NCBI GenBank assembly: GCA_042408955.1
Contig: JBHOQQ010000091.1
Coordinates: 1 to 16,855, forward strand
Length of the DNA: 16,855 bases
Source: CALGSZ01 sp042408955
GTDB taxonomy: Bacteria > Chloroflexota > Chloroflexia > Thermomicrobiales > UBA6265
Direction of reading: 5' to 3'
Shown: positions 7,141 through 15,271 of the stretch, piece by piece
Numbering within the stretch: position 1 is the stretch's first letter
How the letters are laid out: the number at the start of each line of letters is the position of its first letter
Program-made: the position numbers and the translations under genes
The notes under the pieces: model-generated
Seen by the model: only the letters and a program-made list of their open reading frames with translations
Databases searched by the model: none
Told to the model about the DNA's origin: nothing

Positions 7141-7297
7141 TGTCATTCCGAGGCGCAGCCGAGGAATCTCTTGCGTTGCTGTCCAATCCCTGCGGGCGAG
7201 CATTGGGTGCGAACGCGAGGCGTCCTGCCCTGAGATGCAGACGCAGAGAGATCCCTCGCTCCGCACTCCCGCGCGAGCGCGAACAGGATGACGACAG
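7141..7297. repeat. Dispersed intergenic inverted-repeat (MITE-like) element
   Basis: The left arm begins TGTCATTCCGAGGCGCAGCC and ends GAGGAATCTCT at 7171. The right arm begins AGAGATCCCTCGCTCCGC at 7246 and ends near GGATGACGACAG (7287-7298). Reverse-complemented, the right arm matches the left (GTCAT at the tip; GCGGAGCGAGGGATCTCT against GCGCAGCCGAGGAATCTCT), apart from about 19 extra GC-rich bases. Roughly 75 bases lie between the arms. The GAGGAATCTC/GAGATCCCTC signature resembles short non-coding elements scattered in intergenic DNA of several bacterial phyla. There is no transposase or clear target-site duplication. Only one copy is in this window. Confidence 0.6.
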
Positions 7298-7424
7298 ACG
7301 GGCACCGATTCATCGCTCGGCAGCGACGCTCGCCCTCGTGATGCGCGCGAATCCGCCGAGCCAAGAGCGGCTAGCCGGCCGCATCACCAGCCGGACCACC
7401 AGGTGGCGAGACCAGCGCAGATGC

Positions 7425-8171
7425 TCAAGATGCTTGGCTTTCGTCGCTCGCCGTGGGAGGCGGCCATTTCGGTGCTGGCGGCGGCAGGACGAGCCCCTCG
7501 CGCGCCATTGCGTCGTCACACAGTTCCTCGGCTTTGGGGTCGCGGGCGGGAATCGGTGCCAGCCGGCGCACCATCGCGCCGCTTGGCGTCCAGTACCGGA
7601 TGTAGGTCAACCCGGTAATGACCTGGGCCATCTCTCCCTGGTACGCCCAGTCAGCCTCAAGCCGTGAGCCATCCACAATCAGCCAGAGTGCCGGCGAGGT
7701 GAGCATGGCGTAGCAAAGTTGTCCTGTGCTGACGATCGAGTGCACGCCGAGCCAGTAATCAACATATTCACCGCTGGCCGTGAGCCGCGTGTAGCGCTGG
7801 GCGCGCTTTCGGTCCAGCGGGCTGGAGATGAAAACCAGGTCATCACGGCTGCCGAGCGCAAGATAGGCCGGCGGTGGCAGTGCGACGAAGACTGGCTCGC
7901 CGGGCTTGTGCCGGGCGGCGACGAATTGGGAAACCAGCAAGTAATCGCTGCCGATCACTGGGCGCGTTCGCAGATTGTTCAGGCCGCTCACCTCGTGCAC
8001 CAGCACGAGCGTCAGGAGAAGCGCGGCAGCCACCGACAGGATGCGCGCTTGCAGCGGGGAGCGCCGTGCTCCTCGGGCAGCGACCGGCGCAATGGGCCGG
8101 GTACCGCGCGTGGGCCGTGTCCGGCGCGTGGATCTCAGGTGATTGGCAAGGGCACGCGGTCGCGTCGACAT
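7425..8171 (-). CDS. Single-span membrane protein resembling a detached GT-C glycosyltransferase tail domain
   Basis: This 248-residue protein has a very basic Arg-rich N-terminus (residues 1-40), one hydrophobic helix (about 44-64, ILSVAAALLLTLVLV), and a soluble domain of about 170 residues that should be extracytoplasmic. The stretch after the helix (GSDYLLVSQFVAARHKPGEP, then VFVALPPPAYLAL) resembles the domain that follows the last membrane helix in many GT39/GT87-type glycosyltransferases. No catalytic multi-spanning part is present. The start at 8171 is chosen because it lies 8 bases after the upstream YfhO stop; a longer frame to 8273 would overlap that gene. The ribosome binding site is weak (CCAGG). 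It may be a partner of the upstream YfhO protein or of the converging glycosyltransferase, or a shortened relic. The role is unknown, and the family resemblance is my inference. Confidence 0.65.
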   Translation of the reverse strand: MSTRPRALANHLRSTRRTRPTRGTRPIAPVAARGARRSPLQARILSVAAALLLTLVLVHEVSGLNNLRTRPVIGSDYLLVSQFVAARHKPGEPVFVALPPPAYLALGSRDDLVFISSPLDRKRAQRYTRLTASGEYVDYWLGVHSIVSTGQLCYAMLTSPALWLIVDGSRLEADWAYQGEMAQVITGLTYIRYWTPSGAMVRRLAPIPARDPKAEELCDDAMAREGLVLPPPAPKWPPPTASDESQAS

Positions 8172-8179
8172 GGCCTGGA

Positions 8180-10648
8180 TTATACGGTGGAGTGACGACG
8201 GCTCGTCCACCTGGCGCGGGTGGCGGCGAGTGCCAGTATGGGAAGCAACAGCAGCGCGCCAGTGGTGATCCACACGCCGGCCCGCAACGACGCAGGCTCA
8301 TAGCGCATCTCGATCACGTGCTCCCCAGGCGCCAGGGCGACGGCACGCAGCACATGATCGGCAACAAGGAGCGGAACGCGGCGACCGTCCACATACGCTC
8401 GCCAGCCCTCGTCGTAAACCTCGCTCAGGACGAGGACGCCAGCGGCCGTTGTCTGAGCGGTAAGCTCGATTCGGTCGGCCTCGTAGTGGGTGATGCGAAC
8501 GGCATCGTCCGTGGCAGCCGCGGGCTCGCCCAAGGGCGGGGGCTCCGTCTCCAAGAGCACGGTCTCGCGGGGATCAACTCCACCGCTGGCGAGCAGATCG
8601 AGCGCTTCCCCGCGTTCGACGCGCAGCGCATCGTGAACGATCCAGGCGCGAGGCAGGGCAGCGTCGTTGCGCAGCACGCGCACGCGCTCATTGTGGAACA
8701 CCTCGGTCGTGCGGGCCATCAGAGCGACGAGGTCCGGGCGCGGCCGCCCAGGTGGGAGATTATTGGGGATGATGATGTAGCGCGGGTTAAGGAGATTGAG
8801 CAGCGGCGAGCGCAGGCCGGGCGGATGGATGTTGGCGTCGTGGTAGTCCTGCTGCAACCCATTGATCGCTTCGATGAATTCCACATACCGCTTGAGTTGC
8901 ACCGGGTTGTAGCCCTGGATGTCATATATCCCGAGGCGCATGGCGCGGGCGCTGACGAGCAGCGCTTGGATATCCGGGTCGAGGCGCCGGCCATGATACG
9001 TCAGCCCGTCGGTGTCAGCGGTTCGCAGGCCGATGGGGTCGTAGCCGAAATACCGAAATGGCCCCTCCTCGCGCAGGCGCTCCAGCAGAAACTCCCCCGC
9101 GCCGCCAGGGTCGTTCGCACTGGCCGCGCGCTCGGTGGCCTGCTCGATCGCCGGGTTGGTTGCCGTGCCCAATCGAGAAATGACCGCCCGGCCGGTTGGA
9201 TCCCAGATAACCAGGCCGAGCACGAGCAGCGTTGCCGCCGCCGGTGGCAGATGTGACCGGACGGGAAGGCGGTCTCGCAACCCGCGAAGAGAGCAGGCGC
9301 TCGCCAGTGCCAGCACGGCGCTTACCCCGGCGACGGCGACATAGGTTTCTCCATTGATCGTCTCATCCTGCCGCTTCAGCGCTTGCGCGAGCGCGAGAAG
9401 CGCGGCAATTGGGAGGAGCGCGGCGCCGATGGCCCACGGGCGGCGAGTCCAGCGGGGAAGCGATGCCACTGTGGCGCCGGCGAGGATGGCTGGCCCAACC
9501 CAGAGGATGCCAACAATGCGATAGGCGGAATGCTCGTGCAGCGATTGATACCGAGGCAAGAGGTAGAAGACCCGGTGAAGAGGGGTGGGCTCCAGCGTCA
9601 GGGTCAGCACGATCACTGTGTAGATCGCAAAGTAGGGGACGGCGAATTGGGCGCGCGCGGCCAGCGGAGCCAAGATGGCGAGCGCGAGCGTCGCGCCGCC
9701 AACATAGAATTTGAGCGTGCTCGGGTCCGTGCTCAAGATGCGGTCGAGCATGCCAAGCAGGGGCCAGGGGCGCGAGCCGTCGGATAACTCCTCGTAGGCG
9801 CCGCGAGCCAAGTTGGTTGCCGCGTTCACATCGAGGCGAATGAACAGGCCGGCGGCTCCCAGGGCAAACCCAAGCAGGAAGATGCCGGCGCCGTGTTCCA
9901 GCGCCAGCGCGATGCGGGTCCTCAGCCGAGTGTGGCCACTCGGCGGCTGGATCAGCGTGCGGTAGGCCACATAACTGGCGACGACAAGCAGCCCGTTATA
10001 GGCGCCTTGCCCGATCCAGCCTGCCATCATCTGGCTGATGGCGAGACCGGCGAGCCACCAGGAGAGACCACGGGCCGGCCAGGACTTGGCGCGCAGGCCA
10101 AGCTCGATGCCGAGCATCGCCAGCGGTATCCACGGGGCGATCTGCGCCATGATGGTGCAGCAGCGGCTGTTGTGGACGACGTAAGGTCCGAACTCGAATG
10201 CCGAGGCGGCGACCAAGCTGGCGAGGACGGGCATGCCAAGCACGCGTGCCAGCGCATAGGTGATCACGCCGCCGATGATCAGATGGACCACCGCGTAGGT
10301 CTTCATGGCGGCAATGGGTGGGAGCAGGCTAAAGGCGAGCATGGCTGGAAGGTACGCCCAGCCGGATTGCGGATCGCCCGCGAAGGGCGTGCCACTGAAG
10401 ACATACGGGTTCCAACCAGGGATATCGAGCGCGCGCAAGCGTTCCCCGAGGTGCGCGTACCACGGCAGATAGAACGTAAGAAGATCGACGCGCGATACCC
10501 AGTTTGCGACGCGAACCAAATCCCAAGAGACGGCGGCCGTCAGCGCCAACAGCGCTGCGATCGCGGCCACATCTGCGCGGGCACCGGTGAGCCATCCGGC
10601 TCGCGCTTGCTGTGCCGGGCGGCTGGCGGTTCGCGCGGTGGTGCTCAT
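8180..10648 (-). CDS. YfhO-family polytopic membrane protein
   Basis: This 822-residue protein has roughly a dozen hydrophobic helices. Two family hallmarks are visible. Near the N-terminus are DLLTFYLPW (about 55-63) and WNPYVFSGTPFAGDPQSG (about 79-96). Near the C-terminus is VYDEGWRAYVDG (from about 744), followed by a beta-rich stretch and a last membrane helix. YfhO proteins are GT-C-fold relatives; a Gram-positive member is tied to glycosylation of teichoic acids, but most are uncharacterised. Here it may add or transfer a sugar at the outer membrane face, by inference. ATG 10648 is preferred; TTG 10669 is in frame upstream. Neither has a clear Shine-Dalgarno. The next gene begins 8 bases after the stop, so the two are likely cotranscribed. 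Confidence 0.85.
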   Translation of the reverse strand: MSTTARTASRPAQQARAGWLTGARADVAAIAALLALTAAVSWDLVRVANWVSRVDLLTFYLPWYAHLGERLRALDIPGWNPYVFSGTPFAGDPQSGWAYLPAMLAFSLLPPIAAMKTYAVVHLIIGGVITYALARVLGMPVLASLVAASAFEFGPYVVHNSRCCTIMAQIAPWIPLAMLGIELGLRAKSWPARGLSWWLAGLAISQMMAGWIGQGAYNGLLVVASYVAYRTLIQPPSGHTRLRTRIALALEHGAGIFLLGFALGAAGLFIRLDVNAATNLARGAYEELSDGSRPWPLLGMLDRILSTDPSTLKFYVGGATLALAILAPLAARAQFAVPYFAIYTVIVLTLTLEPTPLHRVFYLLPRYQSLHEHSAYRIVGILWVGPAILAGATVASLPRWTRRPWAIGAALLPIAALLALAQALKRQDETINGETYVAVAGVSAVLALASACSLRGLRDRLPVRSHLPPAAATLLVLGLVIWDPTGRAVISRLGTATNPAIEQATERAASANDPGGAGEFLLERLREEGPFRYFGYDPIGLRTADTDGLTYHGRRLDPDIQALLVSARAMRLGIYDIQGYNPVQLKRYVEFIEAINGLQQDYHDANIHPPGLRSPLLNLLNPRYIIIPNNLPPGRPRPDLVALMARTTEVFHNERVRVLRNDAALPRAWIVHDALRVERGEALDLLASGGVDPRETVLLETEPPPLGEPAAATDDAVRITHYEADRIELTAQTTAAGVLVLSEVYDEGWRAYVDGRRVPLLVADHVLRAVALAPGEHVIEMRYEPASLRAGVWITTGALLLLPILALAATRARWTSRRHSTV

Positions 10649-10968
10649 GGCAAGCTTGTCAGCGGACAATGTCAGCTTGGAGCCTCTTCGTGATGGGAGC
10701 GTCTTCCATGCTTTCCCGGATACAGGTTCCAGCCATCCTCGGCAGTGATGCTGGCGGCCTTTGGGTCATCGGTGGCGGCGCGCCTGCTCTGGGGCAGGAG
10801 TATAGCAAGCTGCAGAGAACGCGAGCCCAGCGTGACAGCGGAGTGCGCTGGGCTCCCTGACGCGAATGGCTCGGTGTGCGAAACTTTCACAACACAGAGG
10901 AGATGTGGCGAATCGGAGGTGCTTCGTTCGCTGCTGATCGCCGGGTGACGTGATGGGGGAGCGCAACG
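10649..10968. other. Divergent intergenic region between the YfhO gene and ilvD
   Basis: These 320 bases hold no convincing gene. A 16-codon frame from ATG 10901 lacks runs of Ile, Leu or Val, so it is not a classical ilv attenuation peptide. GGGGGAG at a spacing of about 7 supports the ilvD start. The region has a strong hairpin at 10823-10855 and a weaker one near 10729-10752 (CCAGC against GCTGG). No T-box signature and no good promoter pair were recognised. Confidence 0.5.
10823..10855 (+). promoter_or_regulatory. Perfect 10-bp stem hairpin upstream of ilvD
   Basis: GAGCCCAGCG (10823-10832) pairs perfectly with CGCTGGGCTC (10846-10855) around a 13-base loop, 113 bases before the ilvD start. 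No T-run follows on either strand. It may be part of an ilvD leader structure, a terminator for stray transcription, or an operator with two half-sites. Confidence 0.4.
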
Positions 10969-12729
10969 ATGAAGAGCAATGGCCGGAATGGCCACGAAGG
11001 CAGCTTTGATCCGCGGCATATGAGCCGGAACATCCTTGACGGGGTGGAGCGTGCCGGCGCGCGCGCCATGCTCAAGGGCATCGGCCTGACCGATGAGGAT
11101 CTTCGCAAGCCGATGATCCTCATCGCGAATACCTGGATCGAGACGATGCCCTGCAACTATGGCTTGCGGACCCTTGCCCACGCGGTCAAGGAAGGGGTAC
11201 GCGCGGCGGGCGGCACGCCGATGGAGGTTAACACCATCGCGATCTCCGATGGCGTGACGATGGGCACGGAGGGGATGAAAACCTCCCTCATCTCGCGGGA
11301 GCTCATCGCCGATTCCATCGAGCTAGTCGGGCGCGGCCACATGTTCGATGCGATGATTGGCCTGGGCGCTTGCGACAAGACGTTGCCCGGACTTTCGATG
11401 GCGCTGGCTCGCCTGAACATTCCTGGCTTCCTGATCTATGGTGGCACGATTCTCCCAGGTGAGGTGAATGGCAAGGAGGCGACCGTCCGCTCAGTCTACG
11501 AGGCGATTGGCGCCTTCAAGGCAGGCAAGATCAGCGAGGAGGAGCTGAAGCTGATCGAAGATCATGCGTGCCCAACGCATGGGGCCTGCGGTGGTCAGTA
11601 CACGGCCAACACCATGGCGATGGCGATGGAGTTCCTTGGCTTGTCTCCGCTGGGCAGCGCTTCTCCGCCGGCTGTCTCCTTCGAGCAGCAGCGGGAAGGC
11701 ATTGGCACACGGGGTGACGTCGTCAATCCGCGCAAGATGGAGATCGGCCGCCGTGCTGGCCAATTGGTGATGGAGTTGCTCCGCCGGGGCATTCGGCCAC
11801 GCGATATCCTGACGCGGGAAGCGTTCGAGAATGCGATCGCGGGCGTTGCTGCCAGCGGTGGCTCGACGAACGCGGTCTTGCACCTGCTGGCACTGGCCCG
11901 GGAGGTGGGCGTGCCGCTGACCCTCGACGATTTCGACCGGATCTCCCGCCGGACGCCCTTGATCTGCAACCTCATGCCGGGCGGCAAGTACGCGGCAGCC
12001 GACCTCGACCAGGCCGGTGGCACACCGCTCGTAGCCAAGCGCCTGATCGAGGGTGGATATCTCAAAGGAGACTTGCTGACCGCGAGTGGCCGGACGTTTG
12101 CCGAGGAGTCGGCAAGCGCGGTTGAGACGCCGGGACAGGATGTGGTCGCGACGCTCGACCGGCCATACAAGGACAGCGGTGGCCTGGTCATCCTGAAAGG
12201 AAACATCGCTCCCGAGGGCGCCGTTATCAAGATCTTCGGCTACGAGCGGCTCTATCATCGTGGCCCAGCGCGCGTCTTCGACTCCGAGCACGACGCACTG
12301 CAAGCTGTCTACAACACGCAAATCAAGGACGGCGATGTGGTCGTGATTCGGTACGAGGGGCCGAAGGGCGGGCCAGGCATGCAAGAGATGCTTGCTATCA
12401 CGGCGGCGCTCGTGGGGCAGGGCTTGGGTGGCACGGTGGCGCTGGTCACCGATGGGCGCTTCAGCGGTGCAACCAAGGGATTGATGGCCGGACATGTCTC
12501 GCCGGAGGCATATGTCGGTGGTCCGCTCGCTGCCCTGCGGGAAGGCGACATGATCGTCATGGACATCGAGAACCGCCGGCTCGACGTCGAATTGAGTGAC
12601 GAGGAGATCCAGCGCCGGCTGGCGGAGTGGACGCCGCCCGCGCCACGCTACACCAGCGGCGTCATGGCCAAATACGCGGCCCTGGTCTCGCAGGCACACG
12701 AGGGTGCGGTCACCAGGCCATCGTTGTAA
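10969..12729 (+). CDS. ilvD: Dihydroxy-acid dehydratase
   Basis: This 586-residue enzyme dehydrates 2,3-dihydroxy-3-methylbutanoate and 2,3-dihydroxy-3-methylpentanoate, the step before the final transamination in valine, leucine and isoleucine synthesis. Three iron-sulfur cysteines are in place: Cys62 (MPCNYGLR), Cys135 (GACDKTLPG) and Cys207 (HGACGGQYTANTM). The second family signature, SGGSTNAVLHLLALA, is present, as is the C-terminal TDGRFSGAT motif. Length is within the usual 550-620 residues. ATG 10969 follows GGGGGAG at about 7 bases. The gene stands alone: no other ilv or leu gene is in the window. It ends against endonuclease V with a shared hairpin between them. IlvD and sugar-acid dehydratases (EDD) are related, but the motifs fit IlvD better. 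Confidence 0.95.
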   Translation: MKSNGRNGHEGSFDPRHMSRNILDGVERAGARAMLKGIGLTDEDLRKPMILIANTWIETMPCNYGLRTLAHAVKEGVRAAGGTPMEVNTIAISDGVTMGTEGMKTSLISRELIADSIELVGRGHMFDAMIGLGACDKTLPGLSMALARLNIPGFLIYGGTILPGEVNGKEATVRSVYEAIGAFKAGKISEEELKLIEDHACPTHGACGGQYTANTMAMAMEFLGLSPLGSASPPAVSFEQQREGIGTRGDVVNPRKMEIGRRAGQLVMELLRRGIRPRDILTREAFENAIAGVAASGGSTNAVLHLLALAREVGVPLTLDDFDRISRRTPLICNLMPGGKYAAADLDQAGGTPLVAKRLIEGGYLKGDLLTASGRTFAEESASAVETPGQDVVATLDRPYKDSGGLVILKGNIAPEGAVIKIFGYERLYHRGPARVFDSEHDALQAVYNTQIKDGDVVVIRYEGPKGGPGMQEMLAITAALVGQGLGGTVALVTDGRFSGATKGLMAGHVSPEAYVGGPLAALREGDMIVMDIENRRLDVELSDEEIQRRLAEWTPPAPRYTSGVMAKYAALVSQAHEGAVTRPSL

Positions 12730-12739
12730 TTCGTATCAG

Positions 12740-12797
12740 CCGCCAGCTATCAGGAGTGTGGCAACCGCGCTTGCGGCCCATCGGTGATAGCTGGCGG
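12740..12797. terminator. Bidirectional hairpin terminator between ilvD and endonuclease V
   Basis: CCGCCAGCTATCA (12740-12752) and TGATAGCTGGCGG (12785-12797) form a perfect 13-bp stem. The 32-base loop contains a second small hairpin (CCGC-GCTT-GCGG). It starts 10 bases after the ilvD stop and ends 20 bases after the endonuclease V stop on the other strand. The symmetric placement fits a shared terminator, though neither side has a strong T-run. Confidence 0.65.
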
Positions 12798-12817
12798 TGA
12801 AGCAGTCTTGCGCGGGC

Positions 12818-13519
12818 TTACCGGCGTTTGCGCAGCGGGCGCGTGTGCCGCGCCACTGCGTCGTGCGCTGCTTGCGTCGGCACAGGGAGATACCCATTAT
12901 CCCGGCAACAGGCCAGGACGATGCTCACCGCCGTGGCAACGCTGAGCTTGTGTCCGGGGGAGACGAACAGCGGGGCGTGGCCGGGCCGCGTGCGTACTGC
13001 GGCGCCGACCACTTCTCCCTGGTGGATCAGCGGGGAATGGGCTCCGAACCGGTCGTCTGGCTCCTCGTACTGGCCGACGAGCACCGATTTGGCACACCCG
13101 ATCGTTGGCCGGTCGAGCAGGACGCCGATGTGGGTGGCGATGCCCAAGCGGCGGGGATGGGCGTAGCCGTGTCCATCAATCAACAGCACATCAGGCTCAA
13201 TCGCGACGCGCTCCAGGGCAGCAAGAATCGGTGGGCCTTCGCGAAAGGTGAGAAAACCTGGAACATAGGGGAACTCCACCCGGTGCTCGCCGATCACGAT
13301 CTCGCTCTGGCCAAGCGCGGGAAAGGACATGATCACAACGGCGGCGAAGCCATTCGTGCCTAGCTCGTTGTTAACGTATCCAGTGTCGACGCCACCCACA
13401 TGCCGGATCGCGTCCGGAGCGATCGCATCGATGAGCGAGACGCGCTTGCGCAACTCCTGCTGGATCGCTCGCGCCTCCTCAACGGTGACGTTCCAGGGGT
13501 GGCGATACACGGCTTGCAT
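12818..13519 (-). CDS. nfi: Endonuclease V (deoxyinosine 3' endonuclease)
   Basis: This 233-residue repair enzyme cuts DNA near deaminated adenine (inosine) and some mismatches. Family motifs are all present: VDTGY with Asp45, FPYVPGFLTFREGP with the wedge Tyr85 and Glu94, DGHGYAHPRRLGIATHIG with Asp115, and GCAKSVL. Asp45, Glu94 and Asp115 match the metal-binding residues of characterised enzymes. The frame stays open far upstream, antisense to the carboxylase gene, but the true start is ATG 13519. It has GGAGG about 6 bases upstream, and family similarity (TVEEARAIQQELRKRV) begins just after it. Upstream ATGs at 13543 and 13570 have no ribosome binding site. The gene is divergent from the carboxylase operon (174 bases) and convergent with ilvD. 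Confidence 0.93.
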   Translation of the reverse strand: MQAVYRHPWNVTVEEARAIQQELRKRVSLIDAIAPDAIRHVGGVDTGYVNNELGTNGFAAVVIMSFPALGQSEIVIGEHRVEFPYVPGFLTFREGPPILAALERVAIEPDVLLIDGHGYAHPRRLGIATHIGVLLDRPTIGCAKSVLVGQYEEPDDRFGAHSPLIHQGEVVGAAVRTRPGHAPLFVSPGHKLSVATAVSIVLACCRDNGYLPVPTQAAHDAVARHTRPLRKRR

Positions 13520-13693
13520 GAGCCCCTCCGAGTCTGGGCACATCAATTGCCCGCAGCGTAGCGTATTCATGGCCAAGCTGGCGACCGGCGCGGGGCCATG
13601 CGCGAAAGGCGCCGCTTGGGCTCGTGCCACTGGATAGGAGATGGCTCCAGTAGAATCCATACGGGGATCAGAGGGGCGATTGAAGGTGGAGGC

Positions 13694-15271
13694 ATGACAG
13701 AGACAGGGCCACGCGCGATGAACCTGAAGGCCATGTCCAAAGCCGAGCGCCTGGCAGAGCTGCGGAAGCAGCTTGCCGCGCAGCACGAGGCAGCCGCTGA
13801 GAAGCAGCACGCGCGAGGCAAACGCGGGGCACGGGAGCGCATCCTGGCGCTGCTCGACGAGGAATCCTTTGAGGAGCTTGATCCTTTTGTGCAGCACCGG
13901 GCGACACAATTCGGCATGGACCGGAGCCGGCCCTACGGCGACGGCGTCGTGACCGGGTTCGGCACCATTGATGGACGGCGCGTCGCGATCTTCTCCCACG
14001 ATTTCACCGTCTTCGGTGGGTCGCTCGGTGAGGCATTCGCTGAGAAGATGGTCAAGTTGATGGACTTGGCCGAGCGCTTTGGCGTGCCGGTGATTGGCAT
14101 CAATGATTCGGCTGGGGCGCGGATTCAGGAAGGCGTGGAGGGCCTGGCGGGTTATGGCGAGGTCTTCTTCCGCAACGTGCGCGCTTCCGGCGTCATTCCG
14201 CAAATCTCGATTATCGCTGGACCCTGCGCGGGTGGCGCCGTCTATTCCCCGGCCATGACCGACTTCATCTTCATGGTCGAAGGCACCAGCCAGATGTTCA
14301 TCACCGGGCCGGACGTGATCAAGACGGTGACCGGGGAGGAGGTGACGCACGAGCAACTCGGCGGTGCCAGCACGCACACGCGCCTGAGCGGCGTGGCCCA
14401 TTTTGCGGCCGCGGATGAAGATGATCTGAACCTCCAGGTGCGGACGTTGCTGTCCTACATCCCCTCGAATAACTTGGAAGATCCGCCGCGCTTCGACCGA
14501 GCAGATGACCCAGAGCGCGAGGTGCCTGAGTTGGATGGCCTGGTCCCCGAATCGCCCACGAAGCCCTACGACATGCACGACGTCATCGCGGCGATCGTCG
14601 ATGGCGGGGAGTTTTTCGAGGTGCAGGCGGCGCACGCTGCCAACATCATCTGCGGGTTCGGGCGTCTTGATGGCTACAGCGTGGGTGTGATCGCCAATCA
14701 GCCGAGGGTGCTGGCCGGGACGCTCGACATTGACGCCAGCGTCAAGGCTGCGCGGTTCGTGCGGTTTTGCGATGCCTTCAATATTCCGCTCGTCGTCTTT
14801 GAGGATGTCCCCGGTTTCCTTCCTGGCACTGACCAGGAGTATCGCGGCATCATCCGGCACGGGTCGAAACTCTTGTATGCCTTTGCCGAGGCGACGGTCC
14901 CACGGGTGACGGTGATCACCCGCAAAGCGTATGGCGGTGCCTACGTCGTCATGAACTCCCGGCATATCGGCGCCGACTTCGTCGTGGCCTGGCCAACTGC
15001 CGAGATCGCCGTGATGGGTCCGGAGGCCGCGGTCAATCTGCTCTTCCGGCGAGAGCTTGCCGAGTCGCCCCGGCCGGACGAGCGCCGAAAGGAGCTCATC
15101 GCCGAGTACGAAACGCTCTTTGCCAGCCCGTATCAGGCGGCATCGCGCGGGTATGTTGATGATGTCATCCTGCCGCGCCAGACACGGCGCTGGCTGATCC
15201 GGTCGCTGGCGCTCGCGCGCTCCAAGCGCGTGACCGCTCCGGCACGGAAGCACGGAAATATCCCACTATGA
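13694..15271 (+). CDS. Acyl-CoA carboxylase carboxyltransferase (beta) subunit
   Basis: This 525-residue protein transfers carboxyl from biotin to acetyl-, propionyl- or a related acyl-CoA. The family's two crotonase-like halves are both present. The N-terminal oxyanion motif is GPCAGGAVYSPA (from residue 176). The C-terminal motif is RKAYGGAYVVM (about 410-420), followed by WPTAEIAVMGPEAAV. In Streptomyces, Asp at the position of Val418 marks propionyl-CoA carboxylase (GGAYDVM), and Ile marks the broad-range AccB. Val here suggests relaxed or acetyl/propionyl specificity, by inference. ATG 13694 follows AAGG at about 7 bases; a frame open to 13598 adds nothing recognisable. The next gene starts at the stop (ATGA). 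The biotin-carrying alpha subunit is not in the window. Confidence 0.92.
   Translation: MTETGPRAMNLKAMSKAERLAELRKQLAAQHEAAAEKQHARGKRGARERILALLDEESFEELDPFVQHRATQFGMDRSRPYGDGVVTGFGTIDGRRVAIFSHDFTVFGGSLGEAFAEKMVKLMDLAERFGVPVIGINDSAGARIQEGVEGLAGYGEVFFRNVRASGVIPQISIIAGPCAGGAVYSPAMTDFIFMVEGTSQMFITGPDVIKTVTGEEVTHEQLGGASTHTRLSGVAHFAAADEDDLNLQVRTLLSYIPSNNLEDPPRFDRADDPEREVPELDGLVPESPTKPYDMHDVIAAIVDGGEFFEVQAAHAANIICGFGRLDGYSVGVIANQPRVLAGTLDIDASVKAARFVRFCDAFNIPLVVFEDVPGFLPGTDQEYRGIIRHGSKLLYAFAEATVPRVTVITRKAYGGAYVVMNSRHIGADFVVAWPTAEIAVMGPEAAVNLLFRRELAESPRPDERRKELIAEYETLFASPYQAASRGYVDDVILPRQTRRWLIRSLALARSKRVTAPARKHGNIPL

Larger units (their letters stand above)
6962..7424. other. Intergenic region between converging envelope genes
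   Basis: This 463-base gap has no convincing gene; the short open frames in it lack ribosome binding sites and similarity. It contains a small hairpin just after the glycosyltransferase, a dispersed inverted-repeat element at about 7141-7297, and GC-rich short palindromes near 7368-7405 (for example CCACCAGGTGG). The last of these may help end transcription of the leftward genes. Confidence 0.6.

Noticed and set aside
7874..9256. 460-codon plus-strand open frame across the YfhO gene
   Set aside because: It is antisense to a gene with clear YfhO motifs, has no ribosome binding site, and its translation is low-complexity without similarity.
10901..10951. 16-codon frame before ilvD considered as an attenuation leader peptide
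   Set aside because: It has no run of Ile, Leu or Val codons, and the GGAG sits directly against the ATG, so it is a poor leader peptide.
11491..12699. 402-codon minus-strand open frame across ilvD
   Set aside because: It is antisense to an unmistakable ilvD, and its His/Arg-rich translation is typical of a mirror frame.
13520..15253. Very long minus-strand open frame continuous with endonuclease V and antisense to the carboxylase
   Set aside because: The carboxylase on the plus strand has full family motifs. The antisense translation has no recognisable domain, and the endonuclease has a clear ribosome binding site at 13519. This is a GC-rich shadow frame.
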